A stretch of 6,934 nucleotides of DNA from Alphaproteobacteria bacterium (lineage in GTDB: Bacteria; Pseudomonadota; Alphaproteobacteria; Puniceispirillales; Puniceispirillaceae): positions 1 through 6,934 of the forward strand of contig JAKMFG010000301.1 of assembly GCA_022425565.1 (NCBI GenBank), read 5' to 3'. Under the pieces are notes generated by a model. That model was given only the letters and a program-made list of their open reading frames with translations. It did no database searches and was not told the DNA's origin. Position numbers and translations under genes: made by a program. Shown here in pieces: positions 1-5,299 of this stretch (positions within the stretch are counted from its first letter, which is position 1; each line of letters begins with the position of its first letter).

Positions 1-315
1 CACCGCACCGTTGTCGACCTCGACACCGTTGGCCTTGATGATGCCATCGAATATCCCCGTATCCTTGATACGCAGAACGGCGACATTCACCTCGCCACTA
101 ACCTGACCGGCGACCACAGCTTCATCGGCATTTATGTTGCCTGTCAGCACCGCCTGATCCTCGATCAGAAGATTCCGGCACTTGATCTCGCCATCTACAC
201 CGCCGGCGAGGATGATGTCCCCGGATGAGACGACAGTTCCGGTGATTCGCATGTCAGCATCGATCAATGACGTGACTCCGTCACCCATCTCGGTCTTCTT
301 GTCGTGCTCGAACAT
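1..315 (-). CDS. Bactofilin (polymer-forming cytoskeletal protein), 3' end cut off by the window
   Basis: The gene reads leftward and leaves the window after 105 codons with no stop. The protein starts MFEHDKKTEMGDG and then shows the alternating short beta-strand pattern of bactofilins: a start like TSLIDADMRITGTVVSSGD, then GGVDGEIKC, a strand ending in AVLTGNI, and GQVSGEVNVAVLRIKD. This is the right-handed beta-helix core that polymerises without nucleotide into filaments at the inner membrane. The start is fixed by an AGGAGG ribosome binding site at 321-326, 5 nt upstream of the ATG. The short polar N-terminal leader before the first helix rung is usual for the family; the C-terminal tail is not visible. 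It is divergent from a membrane protein and an M23 peptidase, the typical functional partner of bactofilins. Family assignment is secure from the repeat pattern; the cellular role (stalk, curvature, division site or other) cannot be read from the sequence. Confidence 0.9.
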   Translation of the reverse strand, partial: MFEHDKKTEMGDGVTSLIDADMRITGTVVSSGDIILAGGVDGEIKCRNLLIEDQAVLTGNINADEAVVAGQVSGEVNVAVLRIKDTGIFDGIIKANGVEVDNGAV

Positions 316-371
316 CACATCCTCCTGTAATCACGCCAAAAAAATATTGGGTGAAAAATTAATGCGCTGAC

Positions 372-385
372 CCCTGCTCGCAGGG
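372..385. other. Short perfect hairpin in the divergent bactofilin / membrane-protein intergenic region
   Basis: CCCTG (372-376) and CAGGG (381-385) form a perfect 5-bp inverted repeat around a CTCG loop. It lies in the 183-bp gap (316-498) between two divergent genes, so it could be an operator half-site pair or an mRNA leader hairpin for the leftward gene. The rest of the gap is AT-rich near the bactofilin start (A-run at 339-345). It also contains CATAAT at 398-403, which would pass as a -10 element for the rightward genes but has no convincing -35. No promoter is called here with confidence. Confidence 0.3.
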
Positions 386-498
386 TAACAAATTTGGCAT
401 AATGTCGTTAACGGATTCGTACGGCTCTGCCTCGTATCTTGTCGCAGACACATGAACGACGGGGCATGCGAAAAGTTAAATGAAATCCGGGGTCCATC

Positions 499-864
499 AT
501 GGCCGAAGACGTAATCGACATTCGAAAGCGCATTGAAGAAATCCGCAACGAGGTCTCGACCGCAATGACAGATGGCGGCGAAACCGTCATCCAGTCGCGC
601 CCGGCCGGAGACGTTGCAGAGTTTTCCGTTCCCGGTGTCACTGCGGCGCCGGCTGCGGCGGCAACAGCGAAGGTGACGCCTCCCGATTATGATCCATCTG
701 AGCTGCCCCAGACAAAGACCGGGCTTGATGACGCGCTGAAAATGCCGTCCTTCCAGTTGAACGTCCGGAACCAGGGCCCGAACAAGCTGCTTCTGTTTCT
801 TGTCGCCATGCAGCTGGTGACCAACATCGGCCTTATGGCTATCCTCTGGCACAAGCTCGGATAG
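499..864 (+). CDS. Small tail-anchored inner-membrane protein, unknown function, upstream of the M23 peptidase
   Basis: This 121-residue protein has a charged, probably helical N-terminus (about residues 1-25, DVIDIRKRIEEIRNEV) and a disordered Ala/Pro-rich middle. It ends in a single hydrophobic segment at about residues 97-117, followed only by HKLG. With no signal peptide, this is the look of a C-terminally anchored protein whose body stays in the cytoplasm. The stop codon is 2 bp before the start of the M23 peptidase gene, so the two are almost certainly co-transcribed and probably translationally coupled. The ribosome binding site is weak (CGGGG about 7 nt before the ATG). I do not recognise the family. 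Given the divergent bactofilin and the following hydrolase, a role as adaptor between the bactofilin filament and the membrane-bound hydrolase is possible, but this rests only on context. Confidence 0.75.
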   Translation: MAEDVIDIRKRIEEIRNEVSTAMTDGGETVIQSRPAGDVAEFSVPGVTAAPAAAATAKVTPPDYDPSELPQTKTGLDDALKMPSFQLNVRNQGPNKLLLFLVAMQLVTNIGLMAILWHKLG

Positions 865-866
865 CC

Positions 867-2396
867 ATGACCAGACTACTCAGCCAGATCCTGCGACGCT
901 TCACTCCGACAATGTTGCGCAGCGACAGCCCGAACCGCCCTATGGTGGTCAGGCGCAGGCACTGGTTCCTGCAGGAAACGCGTTTCCTGTTCCTGACCCG
1001 CAAGGGTCCGGTGGAGATCACGGTCAAACCCGCCCTGATCCTTGGCGCTGCCTTTGCCGGATTCGTTGGAACTGGCGTGATCGCAGCAGCGACATTGTTC
1101 GTTGGCTACAAGTCGGTCGAGGTGGTCACAAACGAAACCATCACCCCGGCCGAAGCCAGCGCACCGCCCGCAATCATGTTGCCGAGCGAGGACCCAGCCG
1201 CCTCTGCGCAACCGACCGCGCCAATTCTGGCCATACCGGCCACCGACAGGGCCAACCAAAGCGACGCTGAAACAGATAGCCTGCCCGAAGTGACCCAACT
1301 GGCGATGGCAACAACGCCGCCACCTGCACTTCCACCGGCTGCCATATTGAGTGATGCATCTCCGTCCCTCGCCGTGATCCCGCCCGCAACCGATGACGTG
1401 ACCGCACCACCCGTCGAACGGCCGCAAGACATGATGGCGGCCCTGCCGCATTCCATCCTTGTCCCTGAGGATGAAGATTCCGAAGACGAGGATGCGCCAT
1501 TTCCAGCCCATCTCCATGAACCGGACATGATGGTCCCGCTGCCACCGGCCGCCGAACTGGCAATGCTGTCGCCGTCGCTGGCAGACATTCCCGGTATCGG
1601 GCCAGAAATCGCGGACGACCCGTCACCCGAGAAGAGCATTGCCGAGCTGGAGTTCGACAACATCGCGATGATGACCTTGCAACGGCCCCCGTTACCGGTG
1701 CCGCCCGCAGGCGGGCTGGAAATGGTGCCGAATGCGCCTGACAACGGCCTGCCGGTCTTCACCGAGCAGAGCCGAGAGCGCAAACTTCTCCGCTCGATGG
1801 CCCGCGAAGTGCGTGGCATTCGCCAGAGCCTGGTCGAGATCGGCCTTCCCGAAACATCACTTCCGGAAGCCGGCTCGCTGCAGAACTATGTCGAGGCTGC
1901 GAATTTTGCCAGGCTTGCAATGGCGGTGGAGGATCACCGCTCGATGCTTCGCAAGGTGCCGCTGAAGCCACCGATGCTGTATTTCTACATCTCTAGTGAC
2001 TATGGCTGGCGCAAGCACCCCGTGCTGAAAAAGCGCCGCTTCCATCACGGCATCGACCTTGCCGGGACCTGGCAGGAAACTGTGCAGGCGCCAGCACCGG
2101 GAACGGTCATTTTTGCCGGCCGCAAGGGGTCCTTCGGCAAGGTTGTACAGGTCCGCCATGCCTATGGCGTCACCACCACCTATGCGCATCTCGCCAAGAT
2201 CACCATCCGCAAAGGCGCCGATGTCGTGGCCGGGACGGTTGTCGGCAAAATGGGCCGGACCGGCAGGGTGGACGGCGCCCACCTTCACTATGAAATTCGC
2301 ATCGGCGACAAATCCCTCGATCCGCAACTGTTCTTCGACATCGGCCACAGGATCGGCGTTGGTGGCGAACTGATGCTGGCGACGGACACCGACTAG
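867..2396 (+). CDS. Membrane-anchored M23 (LytM-type) peptidoglycan endopeptidase
   Basis: The 509-residue protein is predicted to cut peptide cross-links in the periplasmic cell wall. Residues 1-55 are cytoplasmic and Arg-rich, with one transmembrane helix at about 57-79. Residues about 90-300 are a low-complexity Pro/Ala linker with an acidic run at 201-209. A helical stretch at about 300-365 (EQSRERKLLRSMAREVRGIRQ) may be a coiled coil. The catalytic domain fills about 375-500 and is complete. Zinc ligands are H393 and D397 in HHGIDLAG and H474 of the H472-L-H474 motif; H441 in YAHL is the expected catalytic histidine. With all ligands present it should be an active enzyme, unlike degenerate EnvC/NlpD-type activators. 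The architecture (cytoplasmic peptide, one helix, linker, M23 domain) and the divergent bactofilin gene match bactofilin-recruited hydrolases such as LmdC, where the cytoplasmic N-terminus is the docking peptide. That docking is inferred here. Confidence 0.93.
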   Translation: MTRLLSQILRRFTPTMLRSDSPNRPMVVRRRHWFLQETRFLFLTRKGPVEITVKPALILGAAFAGFVGTGVIAAATLFVGYKSVEVVTNETITPAEASAPPAIMLPSEDPAASAQPTAPILAIPATDRANQSDAETDSLPEVTQLAMATTPPPALPPAAILSDASPSLAVIPPATDDVTAPPVERPQDMMAALPHSILVPEDEDSEDEDAPFPAHLHEPDMMVPLPPAAELAMLSPSLADIPGIGPEIADDPSPEKSIAELEFDNIAMMTLQRPPLPVPPAGGLEMVPNAPDNGLPVFTEQSRERKLLRSMAREVRGIRQSLVEIGLPETSLPEAGSLQNYVEAANFARLAMAVEDHRSMLRKVPLKPPMLYFYISSDYGWRKHPVLKKRRFHHGIDLAGTWQETVQAPAPGTVIFAGRKGSFGKVVQVRHAYGVTTTYAHLAKITIRKGADVVAGTVVGKMGRTGRVDGAHLHYEIRIGDKSLDPQLFFDIGHRIGVGGELMLATDTD

Positions 2397-2402
2397 ACGC
2401 GG

Positions 2403-2424
2403 CGGCGTGCAAGGCGCCACGCTG
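2403..2424 (+). terminator. Possible weak hairpin after the M23 peptidase gene
   Basis: Seven bases at 2403-2409 (CGGCGTG) can pair with CACGCTG at 2418-2424, including one G-U pair, around an 8-nt loop. It starts 7 nt after the stop codon. No T-run follows, so it is not a classical intrinsic terminator. It may only protect the 3' end or slow read-through before the lipoprotein gene. Confidence 0.25.
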
Positions 2425-2530
2425 ATTCCTGAAAAGTCTAACATCATCGGCGATGTCGTCGTTAACAACCCACGGGGCCGGAGCATTCAACGCTTCCGGT
2501 GACCACGGCATCATCATGACGGAGGGCTGC

Positions 2531-2965
2531 ATGAACTGGGACAAGGGCATTACGATTATCGCTGCGTCCGCACTGTGTCTCGGACTTGGCGCCTGCAACA
2601 TGTATGTGATCGATTTCGAGAACAAGCTCCCCGATGGATCGGTTCTGGCGCCTCAGGTGGACACACCTCCGCCTCCACCGCCGGAACCCGTCGAGGGAAG
2701 CGAGCAGGTCGCTTTCATGGACAGCACCACCGCACAGCTCGACGGGTGCCGGGTGATCACCGGTATGCGCCTGTCGCATAACGGCCCGTTTGAGGACGGG
2801 CTTGTGAAGCTGCGCAATACAGCCGTGACAATCAACGCCAACCGCATCATTCCACTTCGCCTTGTTGAAAGTATAAATGCGGCCGGGCCGCATCACTTCA
2901 GCGTCAAGATGGCGCGCTGCCCCGATGATGCCGTCGATACGCAATTGGAGGCCACAAATGGGTGA
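2531..2965 (+). CDS. Small envelope lipoprotein, unknown function
   Basis: The protein is 144 residues as started here, with a lipoprotein signal peptide: MNWDK, a hydrophobic stretch at about 7-20, and the lipobox L19-G-A-C22. Cys22 would be lipidated after cleavage by signal peptidase II; Asn at +2 gives no reason to expect inner-membrane retention. A Pro-rich spacer (about residues 45-56) leads to a compact domain holding exactly two cysteines, C73 and C130, a plausible disulfide. The segment LVKLRNTAVTINANRIIPL resembles the Leu-Arg-Asn...Ala...Gly/Asn-Ala-Asn pattern of RcsF/DUF4156-type small lipoproteins, but the similarity is too short for a family call. The start is chosen because GGAGGG at 2521-2526 lies just upstream and it gives a proper signal peptide. 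ATGs at 2453 and 2516 would add a polar extension ahead of it. The stop overlaps the next gene by 8 bp. Confidence 0.8.
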   Translation: MNWDKGITIIAASALCLGLGACNMYVIDFENKLPDGSVLAPQVDTPPPPPPEPVEGSEQVAFMDSTTAQLDGCRVITGMRLSHNGPFEDGLVKLRNTAVTINANRIIPLRLVESINAAGPHHFSVKMARCPDDAVDTQLEATNG

Positions 2966-3251
2966 GGTGATCAATTTCCCGGCTCCCGGCAGCACCGGAA
3001 CTGCCCTTCCCCTGGCAGACGAAAAGCTTAGCCGCGATGATGTGGCGCGGCTTGAGGCGATCCGCGATAATGTCGAGGCACTTCTCGACATGGTGGCCGG
3101 AATTCGCCGTGATCCCGAGGCTGTCGCCTATGCGGCGGCACGTTTCGGCATGATGCGCATGTTCCATCTTCACGGCCGTGCGGCGGCGATGGGATTTGCC
3201 GATCGCTGCATCGAAACAGCCGAGATCGCAACAGATCTAAGCCAGCCCTGA
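2958..3251 (+). CDS. Hypothetical 97-residue cytoplasmic protein
   Basis: I do not recognise this family. The protein begins MGEVINFPAPG, has a flexible leader to about residue 25, and then a predicted all-helical body (SRDDVARLEAIRDNVEALLDMVAGIRRD, then AVAYAAARFGMMRMFHLHGRAAAMGFADR). No signal peptide or membrane helix is present. The start is set by GGAGG at 2947-2951, 6 nt upstream, and the gene overlaps the end of the lipoprotein gene by 8 bp, so the two are translationally linked. An upstream in-frame ATG at 2877 lies inside the lipoprotein gene and has no comparable ribosome binding site. The stop codon lies inside the first of the five 11-bp repeats that precede the channel gene, which suggests that a separate transcription unit begins after it. 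Confidence 0.7.
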   Translation: MGEVINFPAPGSTGTALPLADEKLSRDDVARLEAIRDNVEALLDMVAGIRRDPEAVAYAAARFGMMRMFHLHGRAAAMGFADRCIETAEIATDLSQP

Positions 3252-3301
3252 CGCAATTCTGAAGCAATCCTGAAGCGACCTTGAAGCAAGGCTGACAGCA
3301 C
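3247..3301. repeat. Five tandem 11-bp direct repeats upstream of the K+ channel gene (candidate operator)
   Basis: Five head-to-tail units at 3247-3257, 3258-3268, 3269-3279, 3280-3290 and 3291-3301 follow the consensus YCTGAAGCAAT. TGA at unit positions 3-5 and A at position 10 are the same in all five; unit 2 (TCTGAAGCAAT) is closest to the consensus and unit 5 (GCTGACAGCAC) the most diverged. The spacing is one DNA helical turn, so each unit shows the same face to a protein. Head-to-tail 11-bp sites are typical for OmpR/PhoB-family winged-helix response regulators, although the motif is not the standard pho box. The array overlaps the stop codon of the preceding gene and ends 8 bp before the proposed -35 of the channel promoter, where an activator would sit. 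Confidence 0.75.
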
Positions 3302-3308
3302 TGCACCC

Positions 3309-3338
3309 TTTTCAGCCCGTCCCGGTCGTGCCTATGAT
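3309..3338 (+). promoter_or_regulatory. Candidate sigma-70-type promoter for the channel block
   Basis: TATGAT at 3333-3338 matches the -10 consensus at 5 of 6 positions. TTTTCA at 3309-3314 matches the -35 at 4 of 6, with an 18-bp spacer. Transcription would begin near 3345, giving a short leader before the AGGGGGA ribosome binding site (3348-3354) and the ATG at 3364. A weak -35 directly downstream of a repeated operator fits an activator-dependent promoter. This is a pattern match only. Confidence 0.4.
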
Positions 3339-3363
3339 ACACCGGCTAGGGGGATTTTTCGGA

Positions 3364-4284
3364 ATGCTGCGTCCGATTGTGACCAAGAAACGCATGCTTC
3401 AGATTCTGACGCGGTCGAGTGGAAACGACCGCGCCAGCCGCATCTGCGACAGGTTCCTGTCAGCGATGATCCTGCTCAACCTTGTTGCCGTATCGATGGA
3501 ATCGGTCAGTTCCCTTGGCAGCAAATACGGCACCGCCTTCTTCATCTTTGAAATGGTCTCGGTGACGATCTTCGGCATGGAGTACATCTTGCGCATCTGG
3601 TGCATGGCCGCCAACGAGGCCAGCCACCACAACTCGCCGTTCCGGCGGCGAATGGAATATATCTTCAGCTTCACCGGGCTGATCGACCTGGTCGCCATCC
3701 TGCCAAGCCTGCTGCCGCTTCTGCTCGGCGAGATGGACCTGCGCTGGCTGCGGGTTCTGCGCCTGGTGCGCCTGCTCAAGATTTCGCACTATTCCAGCGC
3801 GCTTGAGGATCTGATTGCTGCCATCCGGTCGGAAAAAAGTGCCTTCGGTGCTGCCATGTACCTGTTCTTCATTGCGCTGTTTGCCTCCAGCTCGCTGATG
3901 TATGTGGTCGAACACCAGGCGCAGCCGGATAATTTCTCGTCGATACCGACGACCATGTGGTGGTCGCTGATCACCCTGACCACAGTCGGTTACGGCGATG
4001 TCTCGCCGGTCACGCCAGTCGGCAAGCTGGTCGGCGCTATCACGGCGGTCATGGGCGTCTGTGTCGTCGCCCTTCTCACAGGTATTGTCGCCACCGCCTT
4101 CTCAAACCAGATCACGCGCCGGCAGGACATCTTCGAGGCGGAGATCGTCGCCGCACTGAGCGACGGCGTCATCAGCCAGGACGAGATGGACAGGATCGCG
4201 CATATGCAGAACGAGCTCGGCATGTCCGACGAGCATACAAAAGCCATCATCGACCTTCTGCGTGACCGACATATTCCAAAATAA
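3364..4284 (+). CDS. Six-transmembrane voltage-gated-type potassium channel without a fused ligand-binding domain
   Basis: This 306-residue inner-membrane protein has the full Kv-type plan. S1 is about 31-48, S2 about 58-79 (with E73 and R77), S3 about 100-121 (with D108) and S5 about 161-183. S4 at 127-139 carries R127, R130, R133, R136 and K139 at every third position, the voltage-sensor signature. The pore helix and filter T207-V-G-Y-G-D212 specify K+ selectivity, and S6 (about 222-246) carries the G-I-V-A-T-A-F hinge region. About 55 cytoplasmic residues follow, forming a short helical module around DGVISQDEMDRI...LGMSDEHTKAII, with no CNBD, RCK or TrkA-C domain. The start is chosen for the AGGGGGA site at 3348-3354 and because the proposed promoter leaves only a short leader. 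GTG 3328, ATG 3334 and ATG 3394 are alternatives. It heads a same-strand cluster with two CNBD-like genes, suggesting gating by partner proteins. Confidence 0.92.
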   Translation: MLRPIVTKKRMLQILTRSSGNDRASRICDRFLSAMILLNLVAVSMESVSSLGSKYGTAFFIFEMVSVTIFGMEYILRIWCMAANEASHHNSPFRRRMEYIFSFTGLIDLVAILPSLLPLLLGEMDLRWLRVLRLVRLLKISHYSSALEDLIAAIRSEKSAFGAAMYLFFIALFASSSLMYVVEHQAQPDNFSSIPTTMWWSLITLTTVGYGDVSPVTPVGKLVGAITAVMGVCVVALLTGIVATAFSNQITRRQDIFEAEIVAALSDGVISQDEMDRIAHMQNELGMSDEHTKAIIDLLRDRHIPK

Positions 4285-4351
4285 GGGGTATTAGCGCGCT
4301 TTCGGCTAACATTTCCCGGTGTGCGTCGTCTTCGTTTACAGGAGACAAGCG

Positions 4352-4717
4352 ATGATCGAGCTTTTGAAATCCATGATCGAATGGGACGCCCAGCCTCGCC
4401 GGACAGTTGAGGCAGGCGCCCCCATTATCGCCAGCGGCGAGCCTACCGCGCTGATCTTCTGTCTGGAGACTGGCACAGCAACGGACAAAGATGGCAAGGC
4501 CTATGGCGATGGCGATCTGATCGGCCTTTGCGAGGCGCTGGCCTTCGACAGCTACAGCTCGCCTGTAACCGCAACCGGCACCTGCCAGCTGGTTGCCATC
4601 AGGCAGGATACGCTGGAGGCAGCGCTAAAACGCGGCGGTGCGCTTGTCTGGCCGCTGTCCCGCTCCATCGCATCTGATCTTGTCCGCCGCCGCCCGGCAA
4701 GCTGGGAAGCAGCATGA
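4352..4717 (+). CDS. Stand-alone cyclic-nucleotide-binding-domain-like protein, first of an overlapping pair
   Basis: This 121-residue cytoplasmic protein consists almost wholly of a CRP-type beta-roll. V19-E-A-G-A-P-I-I-A-S-G-E30 is the opening 'F.xGx...GE' strand pair. A Leu/Thr/Gly stretch with a KDGK turn follows, then GDGDLIGLCEAL (about 52-63), and strands ending in CQLVAI before a C-terminal helix. The phosphate-binding cassette keeps E61 and the P-x-T-A-T element (P71-V72-T-A-T75), but the arginine that contacts the cyclic phosphate is V72. There is no helix-turn-helix, so it is not a Crp/Fnr regulator. The start follows from AGGAGA at 4340-4345, 6 nt upstream; a GTG at 4319 is an alternative. 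It lies 67 bp after the channel gene and overlaps the next gene by 4 bp (ATGA). I infer that it is a regulatory subunit of the channel or a sensor for another ligand. Confidence 0.78.
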   Translation: MIELLKSMIEWDAQPRRTVEAGAPIIASGEPTALIFCLETGTATDKDGKAYGDGDLIGLCEALAFDSYSSPVTATGTCQLVAIRQDTLEAALKRGGALVWPLSRSIASDLVRRRPASWEAA

Positions 4718-5034
4718 CAGGCACCTCCCTTATCACATTGTTCCATGGAGAAGCGCTTTTCTGCGCCGGCCAGCAGGCCACACATTTCTTTCTGGTGACA
4801 ACAGGACGTATCGCCGTTGTCGATCAGGCCGGGCTGGGACAAATCCGGGAATTCGAGCCAGACGAGCTATTTGGAATTCCTGAAGTTCTGGCGCGCGGCA
4901 ACTGGGATTTGACGGCAGTGGCAGAAGGGCCGACACGGGTGCGGGCATTCCCTGCCGACAGGCTGTTCCGCTCGCTGGCGGATATGCCTGAAACGCATAG
5001 CGACTTCCTCAAGAGCGTGGCCGCAATGGCATAG
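4714..5034 (+). CDS. Stand-alone cyclic-nucleotide-binding-domain-like protein, second of the pair
   Basis: The 106-residue product is a second CRP-type beta-roll. Strand 'FHGEALFCAGQQATHFFLVTTGRIAVV' at about 10-36 (read FHGEALF...AGQ, then FFLVTTGRIAVV) corresponds to the F-x-G-x-x-L-F-x-x-G-x...G-x-I opening. EFEPDELFGIPEVL (about 46-59) is the cassette, and TRVRAFPADRLFRSL (about 74-88) the closing strand and helix. Cassette residues G54 and E57 are kept, but the phosphate-binding arginine position is occupied by L66 (DLTAVA). No DNA-binding domain follows. It is read from an ATGA overlap with the first CNBD-like gene, so the two are made together, probably in equal amounts and possibly as a heterodimer. 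The two proteins are related in fold but not close in sequence, so if they arose by duplication it is old. Pairing with the channel is inferred from gene order. Confidence 0.75.
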   Translation: MTGTSLITLFHGEALFCAGQQATHFFLVTTGRIAVVDQAGLGQIREFEPDELFGIPEVLARGNWDLTAVAEGPTRVRAFPADRLFRSLADMPETHSDFLKSVAAMA

Positions 5035-5070
5035 AACTTGCAGCGGATATCCCACCAGTTGGAGGGTTCC

Positions 5071-5241
5071 ATGCAAGACAAATTCTTTGATACAGACGAT
5101 CAGGCCATCGAAGACATGGTCGATGGCATGTCCGGCGACGATCAGGTTGCCAAGGCCGTCCCGGCTATCGAAATCATACATTTCGACGAGCAAGACCGCC
5201 CTGCCGCGTCTGAAACCCGCCTGCTCAGCAGCTTCCTGTAG
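5071..5241 (+). CDS. Small acidic protein (56 residues), unknown function
   Basis: The start is well marked by GGAGGG at 5061-5066, 4 nt before the ATG. The product is rich in Asp and Glu, with an acidic N-terminal half (FFDTDDQAIEDMVDGMSGDD), a hydrophobic strand-like stretch AIEIIHFDEQ, and a C-terminus ending in LLSSFL. No membrane segment, signal peptide or cysteine motif is present, and I recognise no family. It lies 36 bp after the second CNBD-like gene on the same strand and is probably the last gene of that transcript. Such small acidic proteins can be partner or inhibitor proteins, but nothing here shows that. Expression is supported by the strong ribosome binding site more than by the short reading frame itself. 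Confidence 0.55.
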   Translation: MQDKFFDTDDQAIEDMVDGMSGDDQVAKAVPAIEIIHFDEQDRPAASETRLLSSFL

Positions 5242-5299
5242 ACTTACTGCAACGCACGACGCCACGTGCCGGCACCCACCATGGATGCCGGAGGCGAAC

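Noticed and set aside
394..412. TTGGCATAATGTCGTTAAC as a possible sigma-54 (-24/-12) promoter
   Set aside because: The GG is present but the position 10 bases later is TT instead of GC, so the spacing and -12 element fail.
331..852. 173-codon leftward frame across the intergenic region and the tail-anchored protein gene
   Set aside because: It covers the divergent regulatory gap, has no family resemblance, and conflicts with the rightward gene that has a clear membrane anchor and tight spacing to the next gene.
1106..1819. 237-codon antisense frame, Ser/Gly/Ala-rich
   Set aside because: It mirrors the Pro/Ala linker of the M23 peptidase. Its low-complexity composition is explained by the codons of the sense gene.
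4291..4310. TTAGC / GCTAA inverted repeat between the channel and the first CNBD-like gene as a terminator
   Set aside because: It has a 5-bp AT-containing stem and no T-run. It is too weak to separate the channel from the downstream genes.
4352..5034. The two CNBD-like genes as one Crp/Fnr regulator broken by a frameshift
   Set aside because: Each has its own complete beta-roll, the junction is a clean ATGA overlap, and neither has any helix-turn-helix sequence.
5269..5291. Inverted repeat CCGGCA / TGCCGG in the convergent gap as a two-way terminator
   Set aside because: The stem is only 6 bp with an 11-nt loop, and no T-run follows on either strand. Some terminator may still act here, but this one is not convincing.
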